From Syntrophomonadaceae bacterium (GTDB lineage: Bacteria; Bacillota; Syntrophomonadia; Syntrophomonadales; Syntrophomonadaceae): 17,102 nucleotides of DNA. Where the stretch lies: contig DUSB01000180.1 of assembly GCA_012840625.1 (NCBI GenBank), positions 1 through 17,102 on the forward strand. Reading direction: 5' to 3'. Positions within the stretch are counted from its first letter, which is position 1. Every line of letters begins with the position of its first letter. Positions 1 to 5,909 of this stretch are shown in pieces. A model generated the notes under the pieces. It was not told the origin of the DNA. It did no database searches and saw only the letters and a program-made list of their open reading frames with translations. Made by a program: the position numbers and the translations under genes.

Positions 1-36
1 AGAAGGCCGCAGGTTCAAATCCTGTCATCCCGACCA
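1..36 (+). tRNA. 3' part of a tRNA, probably tRNA-Pro
   Basis: The first 36 bases read as the end of a tRNA. A five-pair T stem (GCAGG with CCTGT) encloses the loop TTCAAAT, followed by the acceptor strand CATCCCG, discriminator A and an encoded CCA. The implied 5' acceptor strand is CGGGATG, which with A73 fits bacterial tRNA-Pro. The anticodon lies outside the window, so the amino acid is inferred and the tRNA call itself is firm. Confidence 0.85.
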
Positions 37-62
37 TTTTATTTTCTGCTGCTATTAAACCA

Positions 63-1097
63 TCAGCTCTTCTGTTCAGCCTCTTTCTTGTCAATAAGAA
101 CCTTTTCTACGAAAATCTGAACCACCTCAGGATCAAACTGACTGCCGGCATTGTTGAGCAATTCCTTTATAGCCTTTGTTGGTAGCATGGCTTTACGGTA
201 GGGACGATTCTGAGTCATTGCGTCATAGGCATCGACTACCGCCAATATCCGGGCAAAAAACGGTATGCGCTTACCTTTCAGCCCATTGGGGTAGCCCTTT
301 CCATCCCATCTTTCATGATGGGACAAAATACAGGGAGCAATCACTGCCGTTGCCGGATTTAATTCCGCAATACGGCATCCAATTTGCGGATGTCTTTTAA
401 TATGCTCCCATTCTTCATCGGTCAGAGGACCTGGTTTATTAAGAATAGAATCATCAATCATGGTCTTGCCCACATCATGCATCTGCGCCAGAAGTTCCAG
501 CTGACTTAACTTATATTCAGGCAGGCCGATTGTTTTACCGATTTCCCTGGTCAGCATACGGGAACGCCGTCCATGCTCTCTTACATCTTTGTTCTTCTCT
601 TCCCGGCCAGTCCGAAGGGAATATAGCAAGTGCTCCTGTATCTTTTTGCTTTCCACCACTTTTTGTTCGTCCATACACTGCCTGGCTTTTTTGTATACAT
701 CCTCTATATCCTCCTGCGCATGTCTTTTGACCGCCACCCCCATGGAAAGGCTTAACTGTACCATATCCGTCTTAACCGGGCCGGAGGCCATACGAATCCG
801 CTGGCAGATTATTTCTGCCTCCTCCAATAAAGTCCCGGGCAGGAGGATGATAAATTCTTCCTCCCCCCAGCGGGAAAAAATATCCCCTTCCCGACAGCTT
901 TGTTTCATAATGCTGGCTGTCAGCTGCAGGAGCCTGTTACTCTCCCGGGTACCCAGGGCATCCGTAATAAAAGCAAAACCATTCACATTGATAATGATAA
1001 TAGATAGAGGTAAATGTTCTTGTGTATCTAGGTGTAGAACTTCAGTTAAGAAAAAATCGCGGTTATAAAACCCGGTCAATGGATCCTGTCTTTTCAT
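63..1097 (-). CDS. GGDEF / HD-GYP cyclic-di-GMP protein (cytosolic)
   Basis: This 344-residue protein joins a GGDEF domain (about 1-155) to an HD-GYP phosphodiesterase domain (about 165-335). It has no membrane span or sensor domain and starts directly at the DPLTGFYNR motif. The GGDEF signature is altered to GEEEF (78-82), with the second glycine replaced. An RxxD inhibitory-site motif (REGD, 69-72) sits at the canonical five-residue spacing. The HD-GYP half is intact: H175, H207-D208 and HHERWDGKGYP (260-270). By family knowledge, HD-GYP domains hydrolyse c-di-GMP. I infer that phosphodiesterase activity is retained, while the GGDEF half may be a ligand-binding regulator or weak cyclase. 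The start ATG follows a purine-rich AAGGAAGAAGAGG. The gene is convergent with the tRNA and appears to be transcribed alone. Confidence 0.93.
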   Translation of the reverse strand: MKRQDPLTGFYNRDFFLTEVLHLDTQEHLPLSIIIINVNGFAFITDALGTRESNRLLQLTASIMKQSCREGDIFSRWGEEEFIILLPGTLLEEAEIICQRIRMASGPVKTDMVQLSLSMGVAVKRHAQEDIEDVYKKARQCMDEQKVVESKKIQEHLLYSLRTGREEKNKDVREHGRRSRMLTREIGKTIGLPEYKLSQLELLAQMHDVGKTMIDDSILNKPGPLTDEEWEHIKRHPQIGCRIAELNPATAVIAPCILSHHERWDGKGYPNGLKGKRIPFFARILAVVDAYDAMTQNRPYRKAMLPTKAIKELLNNAGSQFDPEVVQIFVEKVLIDKKEAEQKS

Positions 1098-1382
1098 GGC
1101 CCTCTTCTTCCTTTATTTTTATATTGATTAGCTTAAAAACAAATAAGAACCACCGCCAGAAGCTTAATCTGCAGACAAATCCGGAGTATCCCCCTCCTAT
1201 GCCTGCTTACCCTTTCTCATACATTTCCTGCTTTTGATCGTATCATAGCATTTATTGGATTCTTTATTCGCTATGATTCTATCTATTACCTGCTGTACTT
1301 TGTATTTAAGTATTTTGTATATGATGAATTATTTGGATTATTGATAAAAATTCCTTTTTACCTTTCTATTACCTATCGATAT
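1098..1382. other. Intergenic region with candidate extended -10 and dyad
   Basis: No gene is visible here. On the minus strand, 1242-1250 reads TGCTATGAT, an extended -10 element that could drive the GGDEF/HD-GYP gene with a ~140-nt leader; no good -35 is seen. The same eight bases form half of an inverted repeat, ATCATAGC (1242-1249) and GCTATGAT (1270-1277). Confidence 0.3.
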
Positions 1383-1417
1383 AAAAAAGAGGCTGTTAAT
1401 CCCCGCAGCAGCCCCTT
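1383..1417 (-). terminator. Rho-independent terminator after the small paralog pair
   Basis: On the minus strand a nine-pair stem (AAGGGGCTG with CAGCCTCTT, one G-T pair) is followed by a T run. It lies just past the stop codon at 1436 and closes the small-gene operon. Confidence 0.75.
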
Positions 1418-1435
1418 CTTCCTTATCCTGTCTTT

Positions 1436-1678
1436 CTACCCATACTGGCTTTTTATATCATCAATTTTTCCAGACCAATACTGAATTCTGGCTATCAGTT
1501 CATCTTCCAGAACATCCGCAACACGAAGCACTTCTTCTTCATTAATCTCTACTCCAATCTGATAATAGCCATTTTCATCGCAGCGTACCCACAGGCCCGG
1601 AATGCGATTTTTCTCCAGCAATCCGACTTCGAAAGCATGTTTGTTCATAATAGAACGATCATAAGTGATCCTTTCCAT
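1436..1678 (-). CDS. Small conserved-looking protein B of a paralogous pair, function unknown
   Basis: I do not recognise this ~80-residue acidic protein. It is clearly a paralog of the gene just upstream. Over a 40-residue ungapped stretch that begins with IGV and ends with a C-terminal G, 16 positions are identical, including I-G-V, E-x-E-V-L, R-I-Q-x-W and a final Q-x-G. It has no signal peptide, membrane span or cysteine cluster; the C-terminal third should be one amphipathic helix. The frame opens with a GTG at 1690, but that codon touches its own AGGAAG. The ATG at 1678 lies nine bases after AGGAAGGTG and is the better start. The gap to the upstream gene is 18 nt and a terminator follows, so the two genes are almost certainly co-transcribed. 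Nothing here indicates function. Confidence 0.75.
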   Translation of the reverse strand: MERITYDRSIMNKHAFEVGLLEKNRIPGLWVRCDENGYYQIGVEINEEEVLRVADVLEDELIARIQYWSGKIDDIKSQYG

Positions 1679-1696
1679 GCCATGCTTCACCTTCCT

Positions 1697-1969
1697 CTAT
1701 TCCTGGCTGTAATTTCCCAGATCATCCTGGACTCCATGCTGGCGCTGTATCTCCTCAACCTGCGATGCCCACAACTGTATCCGTTCACGGATACGACTCT
1801 CATCAGACTGATCCACGATCAGAACTTCATTTTCAGATAGCTGTACGCCAATGTTATAAGCGTTCTGTTGTGCATCACTGCCAATTAAAAGGCCTTCATA
1901 CTGTTCTTTAGCCGATCCGTAACGCAAAAATTCCTCTTTACTGACAATCTTCCCTTTTTTATCCTGCAT
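1697..1969 (-). CDS. Small conserved-looking protein A of a paralogous pair, function unknown
   Basis: This 90-residue acidic, hydrophilic protein has no recognised domain. Residues from about 39 onward align with the downstream small protein (IGVQLSENEVL against IGVEINEEEVL, then RIQLW against RIQYW), so the pair arose by tandem duplication. It carries a short extra tail after the shared Q-x-G. The ATG at 1969 is preceded by an ideal TAAGGAGG eight bases upstream. It is the first gene of the two-gene unit and lies 73 bp downstream of the GIY-YIG gene on the same strand; it could be read through from it or have its own promoter in that gap. Confidence 0.78.
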   Translation of the reverse strand: MQDKKGKIVSKEEFLRYGSAKEQYEGLLIGSDAQQNAYNIGVQLSENEVLIVDQSDESRIRERIQLWASQVEEIQRQHGVQDDLGNYSQE

Positions 1970-2042
1970 AGCGGAAGCCTCCTTAACGATTTTTATGCCT
2001 TAGCATCCCCGCGCTTCTGGCATTCTATACAGAACAAAAAAT

Positions 2043-2303
2043 TTATCTGCTGCCGGAAGGATATCCCTTACGAATCAAGCTTTCTTTTTGCCTGCGGTTC
2101 AGACGCTTAATAGCGGCCTCGCGCTGCATAGCCAGCTCCCGGCTGCTGCACTCTTCAAAATAGACCAGTTCAACCGGAGTTCGTCCCCGCGTATACCGGG
2201 CGGCAGTACCCCGATTATGTTCCTTCACCCTGCGCTCAAGGTCGGTCGTATAGCCCGTATAATAGGTACCATCCCGGCAGCGCAGTATATAGACATAGGC
2301 CAC
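2043..2303 (-). CDS. GIY-YIG domain protein (YhbQ/YazA-like, UPF0213)
   Basis: This is a single-domain GIY-YIG protein of about 86 residues, the usual size of the YhbQ/YazA group. The signature is visible as YVYILRCRDGTYYTGYT near the N-terminus, followed by the conserved arginine in DLERRVKEH and the metal-binding glutamate region in REAAIKRL. By family knowledge these are structure-specific or nonspecific nucleases of poorly defined cellular role, probably in DNA repair or turnover. The frame can be opened at a TTG (2309), but GGGAGGG then sits against the start codon. The GTG at 2303 is eight bases from it and gives the family-typical start M-A-Y-V-Y-I-L. The gene lies 33 bp after the histidine kinase stop and is probably in the same transcript. 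Confidence 0.9.
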   Translation of the reverse strand: MAYVYILRCRDGTYYTGYTTDLERRVKEHNRGTAARYTRGRTPVELVYFEECSSRELAMQREAAIKRLNRRQKESLIRKGYPSGSR

Positions 2304-2336
2304 GCTCAAACCCTCCCGGCTAATTATATTACCGCA

Positions 2337-3452
2337 TCAAGTATAGCTTATGGGAAGGGTTATGGTCACTACGGTTCCCTGGTTAAGCTGGCTTTCTATA
2401 TCCAATTGCCCCCTGCTTTCGCGAATAATCTGAGAAGAGATTGATAAACCCAATCCGGTACCGCTTTCCTTGGTGGTAAAAAAAGGGGCATAGATTTCTT
2501 CCATGAGCTCACGCGGGATACCACGTCCATTATCCCGAAACATCAGCACTATCCTATCAGCATCCACCCGGGTTGATATCTGCAGCCTGCCGCCTGTAGG
2601 CATAGCTTCCAGCGCATTATAACAGATGTTTAAAAAAGCCTGCTTGAGCTTATTCTCATCAGCATAGACATAGACCGGACATTGATTATCAAAATCGGCT
2701 TCCAGCTCGATCTCGCTGCAGCTAAACTCCTCCGCCAGCAAATCCAAACAGCGGCCCAGCAATTCATGGATATCCAGGCGATCATTCTTAATACTTTGCT
2801 CCCTAGTCATGTTAAGCGTTCCCGTTAGCAGCTGTATAGCACGATCCAGTTCTTCCATCATTAATTCATATTCATGCTGATAATCAGGATTCTCCCGTGC
2901 CAGCATCTGCGTCATACCCCGTATAGTGGTCATAGGATTGCGCACCTCATGAGCTACGGTGGCCAGCATTTCTCTCATCAGATCCAGCTGACTGTGCAGT
3001 GCTTTAACGTGGCTCAGATCGCATATGCAGCCATGCAGTAACCAGACATCTGCCTGCTTGAATGCCTGCACATCCACTTTACAGGGTATTTTGTGACCAT
3101 TGCGACACCGCAGATTTAACTCGTACTCCACCGTCCGGTCTTTATGCTGCTGAAGTCTATCCATCCAGGATTGCACCGCCGGACGATCGGACTGGTCAAC
3201 CAGTTCCTCGGGATTCATATCTATTAACTCCTGTTCTTCAAAACCCAGCAAAGAACATAGGCTCCGGTTAACAAAAAGGATTTCATCGGTGGTACTGATA
3301 AATAAGCCCTCCCGGGCCCGGTTCAAGAGCTGATGAAACTCTATATTTTTACAGAAATTGAACGCAGTATTACCCCTGCCCTGCTGGCAGTCTTTTTTTA
3401 TAAAACCAGGAACAACCATCGCGCTCATCTCCATTTTTATTTCTATCGACAT
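2337..3452 (-). CDS. PAS-domain sensor histidine kinase, cytosolic, orphan
   Basis: The order is a PAS domain (about 38-150), a HisKA dimerisation domain with the phospho-acceptor in AHEVRNP (H168), and a HATPase domain with N box (LNICYNALEA, 274-283), G1 box (RDNGRGIP, 306-313), F box (YAPFFTTKE) and G2 box (GTGLGLS, 331-337). There is no membrane span, so it should sense a cytosolic signal. No response regulator is adjacent. Soluble PAS kinases of this build in Firmicutes often feed the Spo0 phosphorelay; that link is inference. A sigma-A-like promoter lies at 3473-3500. The first ATG (3452) has no Shine-Dalgarno sequence, whereas the in-frame ATG at 3419 follows GGAG by nine bases and may be the true start, 11 residues shorter. 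The GIY-YIG gene follows. Confidence 0.93.
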   Translation of the reverse strand: MSIEIKMEMSAMVVPGFIKKDCQQGRGNTAFNFCKNIEFHQLLNRAREGLFISTTDEILFVNRSLCSLLGFEEQELIDMNPEELVDQSDRPAVQSWMDRLQQHKDRTVEYELNLRCRNGHKIPCKVDVQAFKQADVWLLHGCICDLSHVKALHSQLDLMREMLATVAHEVRNPMTTIRGMTQMLARENPDYQHEYELMMEELDRAIQLLTGTLNMTREQSIKNDRLDIHELLGRCLDLLAEEFSCSEIELEADFDNQCPVYVYADENKLKQAFLNICYNALEAMPTGGRLQISTRVDADRIVLMFRDNGRGIPRELMEEIYAPFFTTKESGTGLGLSISSQIIRESRGQLDIESQLNQGTVVTITLPISYT

Positions 3453-3472
3453 TATGCTATATCTTATTACAA

Positions 3473-3500
3473 ATTATACATAAGTTTGCCAAAAATTCAA
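3473..3500 (-). promoter_or_regulatory. Candidate sigma-A promoter of the PAS kinase
   Basis: Minus strand: TTGAAT (-35, at 3495-3500), a 16-bp spacer, then a perfect TATAAT (-10, at 3473-3478). Transcription would begin near 3466, just ahead of the kinase start codons. Confidence 0.6.
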
Positions 3501-3530
3501 TTAGCAGGCTCCCATTAAACTATTTAAGCT

Positions 3531-3573
3531 AAAAAAACAGCAAGCAGGAGCCGTCCACTCCCGCCTGCTGTTT
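3531..3573 (-). terminator. Strong terminator after the PPDK regulator gene
   Basis: A 16-pair stem (arms 3535-3550 and 3558-3573, two G-T pairs, seven-base loop) is followed on the minus strand by seven T. It lies 34 bp past the stop codon of the PPDK regulatory protein gene and separates it from the kinase promoter. Confidence 0.85.
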
Positions 3574-3606
3574 ATGTTTTTATTATTATAATTATCTAAA
3601 GCGATA

Positions 3607-4437
3607 TTATCTAAAGCGATAATGACTTACTCTTAAAGGCAAATTAAATTTATGGGTGATGGTACTTGCTACTTCCTCAATATCATCCGTGGTAACATCA
3701 ATAACCAGACATTTGAGTTTGGCGTAGATCCTATAGGCATTATCTAATTCTTCCGCCACCAATTCATCCACACTGGAAATATTCCCGGGCAGCTCGAAAC
3801 TTCTCAGGCGCTGCTTACGAAGCTCCGTTAGTGTATCTATGTCAATCGTCAATCCCACCATGGGGATCTTACCCTTTAACTCCGCAATCTGCGACGGAAT
3901 CTCTGTATCCAGTTTAATAGGGAAATTGGCTACTTTAATACCCACATTAGCCAGTTGCATCGCCAGAGGTGTCTTGGAAGTGCTGGGCATTCCCAGAATA
4001 ATTAAATCAGCTTCATGAATCGTATCCAGGTTCTGTCCATCATCATGGTCAATGGTATACTCAATTGCTTTAACCCGATTAAAGTATTGATCATCCAGTT
4101 TGTGCGTAAGACCTGTAATATAAGAGGGTCTCAGTCCCGTCTTAGCTTGAATAGCATCAAATAACGGCTGCATAGCGTTGATAGCCACAACTCCCCTTTC
4201 TTCAGACAGCCGATCCAGATACTCTGAAAGAGCAGGTTTAACGATGGTATAAACAATGATCGCGTCATTGGCCTTCGCTTTCTCAACAATCTGTAAAACC
4301 TGTTCTTCTCTGGTAACCCTTGAAAAACGTGTGATGTTCCGTTCTACATTGAATTGCAAAACCGAAGCCACCGCTATCTTTTCCGCGGTTTCACCTACCG
4401 AATCCGATACAGCATAAATGTGTAGTTTAGGCGACAT
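3607..4437 (-). CDS. ppsR: Pyruvate, phosphate dikinase regulatory protein (DUF299 bifunctional kinase/phosphorylase)
   Basis: The 276-residue protein matches the PPDK/PEP-synthase regulatory family along its length: an N-terminal IYAVSDSVGETAEK, GLTHKLDDQYFNRVKAIEY in the middle and a P-loop-like GMPSTSKTP (149-157). By family knowledge it inactivates PPDK by ADP-dependent threonine phosphorylation and restores it by phosphate-dependent dephosphorylation, switching carbon flow between glycolysis and PEP synthesis. Whether the target is PPDK or PEP synthase cannot be told here, because neither gene is in the window. The P-loop differs from the usual GVSRTSKTP. The frame extends to a GTG at 4467, but the ATG at 4437 follows AAGGGGG by eight bases and gives the family-typical N-terminus. 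The gene is single, with its own promoter candidate and terminator. Confidence 0.93.
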   Translation of the reverse strand: MSPKLHIYAVSDSVGETAEKIAVASVLQFNVERNITRFSRVTREEQVLQIVEKAKANDAIIVYTIVKPALSEYLDRLSEERGVVAINAMQPLFDAIQAKTGLRPSYITGLTHKLDDQYFNRVKAIEYTIDHDDGQNLDTIHEADLIILGMPSTSKTPLAMQLANVGIKVANFPIKLDTEIPSQIAELKGKIPMVGLTIDIDTLTELRKQRLRSFELPGNISSVDELVAEELDNAYRIYAKLKCLVIDVTTDDIEEVASTITHKFNLPLRVSHYRFR

Positions 4438-4515
4438 CTCATCTTCCCCCTTTTTGCATAGCAGCACCGATCTTACAGCAGCTTTACAGTACTATATCTA
4501 TTCTACTCCACTAAG

Positions 4516-4544
4516 ATAATCTCCTTTTTTCCTGACCCGGTCAA
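4516..4544 (-). promoter_or_regulatory. Candidate promoter of the PPDK regulator gene
   Basis: Minus strand: TTGACC (4539-4544), a 17-bp spacer and GATTAT (4516-4521), giving a leader of about 70 nt. The spacing is ideal but the -10 matches only four of six. Confidence 0.4.
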
Positions 4545-4811
4545 AAATGAAAATTCCCCCCGGGAATAAAATCTCATTCCCCCTTGCTTTATCATAAGTA
4601 AATAATCTATCCCCGGCAAGACTCCTATTCTTTTTCCCTGCGCCCAGCAGGATAAAATACCAGCTTGAACTCATTAAAATCAAATAGAACACCTGCCTGG
4701 ATTTCAAGCCGGTGTTCTATTTTGCATTAATTTACATAAAAGTATTCAGTTAGCATATTTTGTGATAATATAGGATAGTGAATAGCCTTGGTAGCGTTTG
4801 GGGTGAAAATA
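4545..4811. other. Intergenic region with short GC-rich dyads
   Basis: No gene is supported here. A 15-bp dyad, ATTCCCCCCGGGAAT (4552-4566), is followed by a second ATTCCC. A separate perfect 12-bp hairpin at 4682-4722 is listed on its own. The frame open on the minus strand (4498-4707) starts inside that hairpin, has no Shine-Dalgarno sequence and was not accepted. Confidence 0.4.
4682..4722 (-). terminator. Probable terminator of the PBP/radical SAM transcript
   Basis: Perfect 12-bp inverted repeat (AAATAGAACACC at 4682-4693 and GGTGTTCTATTT at 4711-4722) with a 17-base loop and short T runs on both sides. It is the first strong hairpin downstream of the radical SAM stop codon. Termination there would make that transcript antisense to the small plus-strand gene at 4812. 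Confidence 0.5.
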
Positions 4812-4928
4812 ATGGGCGATGCATATACCTTTGTAGCCATACTTCTTATCGCATTAGGCCTGGGTCTGGTTGCTGCAATCGTAGGTTTCTTCTTATTTTC
4901 CAAAGACGACTGGTGGCATAAAATGTAA
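4812..4928 (+). CDS. Small single-span membrane protein, 38 residues, unknown
   Basis: This short frame encodes 38 residues: a brief N-terminus (MGDAYTF), one hydrophobic helix of about 24 residues rich in L, A, I, G and V, and a charged tail (SKDDWWHKM) that should sit at the membrane-water interface. The ATG follows GGGGTG by seven bases, a good Shine-Dalgarno sequence. The layout (leader, TM helix, aromatic and charged end) is typical of real small membrane proteins and unlikely by chance. It lies alone on the plus strand between two minus-strand genes; a GATAAT (about 4763) could be its -10. I do not recognise the family. A structural or assembly-factor role is only a guess. Confidence 0.6.
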   Translation: MGDAYTFVAILLIALGLGLVAAIVGFFLFSKDDWWHKM

Positions 4929-4990
4929 AAACCGGCATCTGTTTAAGCACCCCACATCCCTATGCGCTTTTTCCCTGTGAACCTTCTACC

Positions 4991-5869
4991 TTATAAGCCT
5001 CTCATCTTCTCGCTGCGCAGATAGCTTGGATCACGCGTCTCCAGTACCCTGTTGACAGTATCGATCATCTCCTGTTTATCCTTTTGCAAGGTTCCCTTTA
5101 TGGGCAGATAATTTGAGGCATGACTGCCAACAAATTTTAAATTATCAATGGTAATATTCTCAAACATGATCTTCATCTCTTCCAGGGTTTCAAAAGGATC
5201 CAGCAGCTGGAATTCACCCCGCTGCACCTGTCTAAAAAGCGTAGTTCCTGGTACCGGGGTTACAGTTAAAGCCGCCAGATAGCGCGGCTTCATTTTATTA
5301 GTAATCTCAGCGGTAGCAATGGCATGTTCACGTGAACGCGGTCCTTTCCCGGCTAAACCCAGCAGGACCATGGTAGATAGATTGTAGCCACTATTTACTA
5401 AATTCTGCCCCGCCAGGAGCATCTCATCAGCGGTGACGCCTTTTTTAATCTCTTTCAGGAGCTGATCATCACCGGTTTCTACTCCCAGATAAGCTTTGGT
5501 CAGACCCGCTGCCCTCAAAGCAGCCAGCTCAGACATGCTTTTAGCCAGGGTGCTCTCCGGTCCGACATAGCACCCTACATGGCGTAATGAAGGAAAGGTA
5601 GCATAAAGCGTATCCAGAATCTCCAGCAGCATATCCGTTTCTACCGCAATAGCATCACCATCACATAAAAACACCTTTTCCAGATCACCATAATAATCTT
5701 TGGCCATACCAATGTCTGTTTTAATTTCTTCCAGACTCCGTACCCGGTATTTCTTATCTTTGTACATACCGCAAAAGGTACAACGGTTGTGAGAACAGCC
5801 GATGGTTACCTGCAATAAATAGCTGTTTGCTTCACTGAACGGTCGAAAAATATTGCCTTCGTATCTCAA
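4991..5869 (-). CDS. Radical SAM protein with CX4CX2C cluster motif
   Basis: The iron-sulfur motif is GCSHNRCTFCGMYKDK, near the N-terminus. The spacing is CX4CX2C rather than the classical CX3CX2C. Downstream are the SAM-binding glycine-rich region (VFLCDGDAI), LGVETGDDQLLKEIKKG and a VTPVPGTTLF stretch, all typical of HemN/Elp3-like radical SAM barrels. The substrate is unknown and there is no B12-binding domain. The frame reaches an ATG at 5905, four bases after the PBP stop, but that codon has no Shine-Dalgarno sequence. A TTG at 5869 follows GGGGGAGG by nine bases and starts M-R-Y-E-G-N-I-F-R-P, as I recall for relatives, so I chose it (292 residues). It is the second gene of the PBP transcript; a functional link to the cell wall is not implied. 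Confidence 0.9.
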   Translation of the reverse strand: MRYEGNIFRPFSEANSYLLQVTIGCSHNRCTFCGMYKDKKYRVRSLEEIKTDIGMAKDYYGDLEKVFLCDGDAIAVETDMLLEILDTLYATFPSLRHVGCYVGPESTLAKSMSELAALRAAGLTKAYLGVETGDDQLLKEIKKGVTADEMLLAGQNLVNSGYNLSTMVLLGLAGKGPRSREHAIATAEITNKMKPRYLAALTVTPVPGTTLFRQVQRGEFQLLDPFETLEEMKIMFENITIDNLKFVGSHASNYLPIKGTLQKDKQEMIDTVNRVLETRDPSYLRSEKMRGL

Positions 5870-5909
5870 ACTATTCTGCCTCCCCCGGGCGCTTTCCACG
5901 CCCATCTAT

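Noticed and set aside
4498..4707. 69-codon open frame on the minus strand between ppsR and the radical SAM gene
   Set aside because: It starts inside a hairpin, lacks a Shine-Dalgarno sequence, shows no domain and covers the ppsR promoter candidate.
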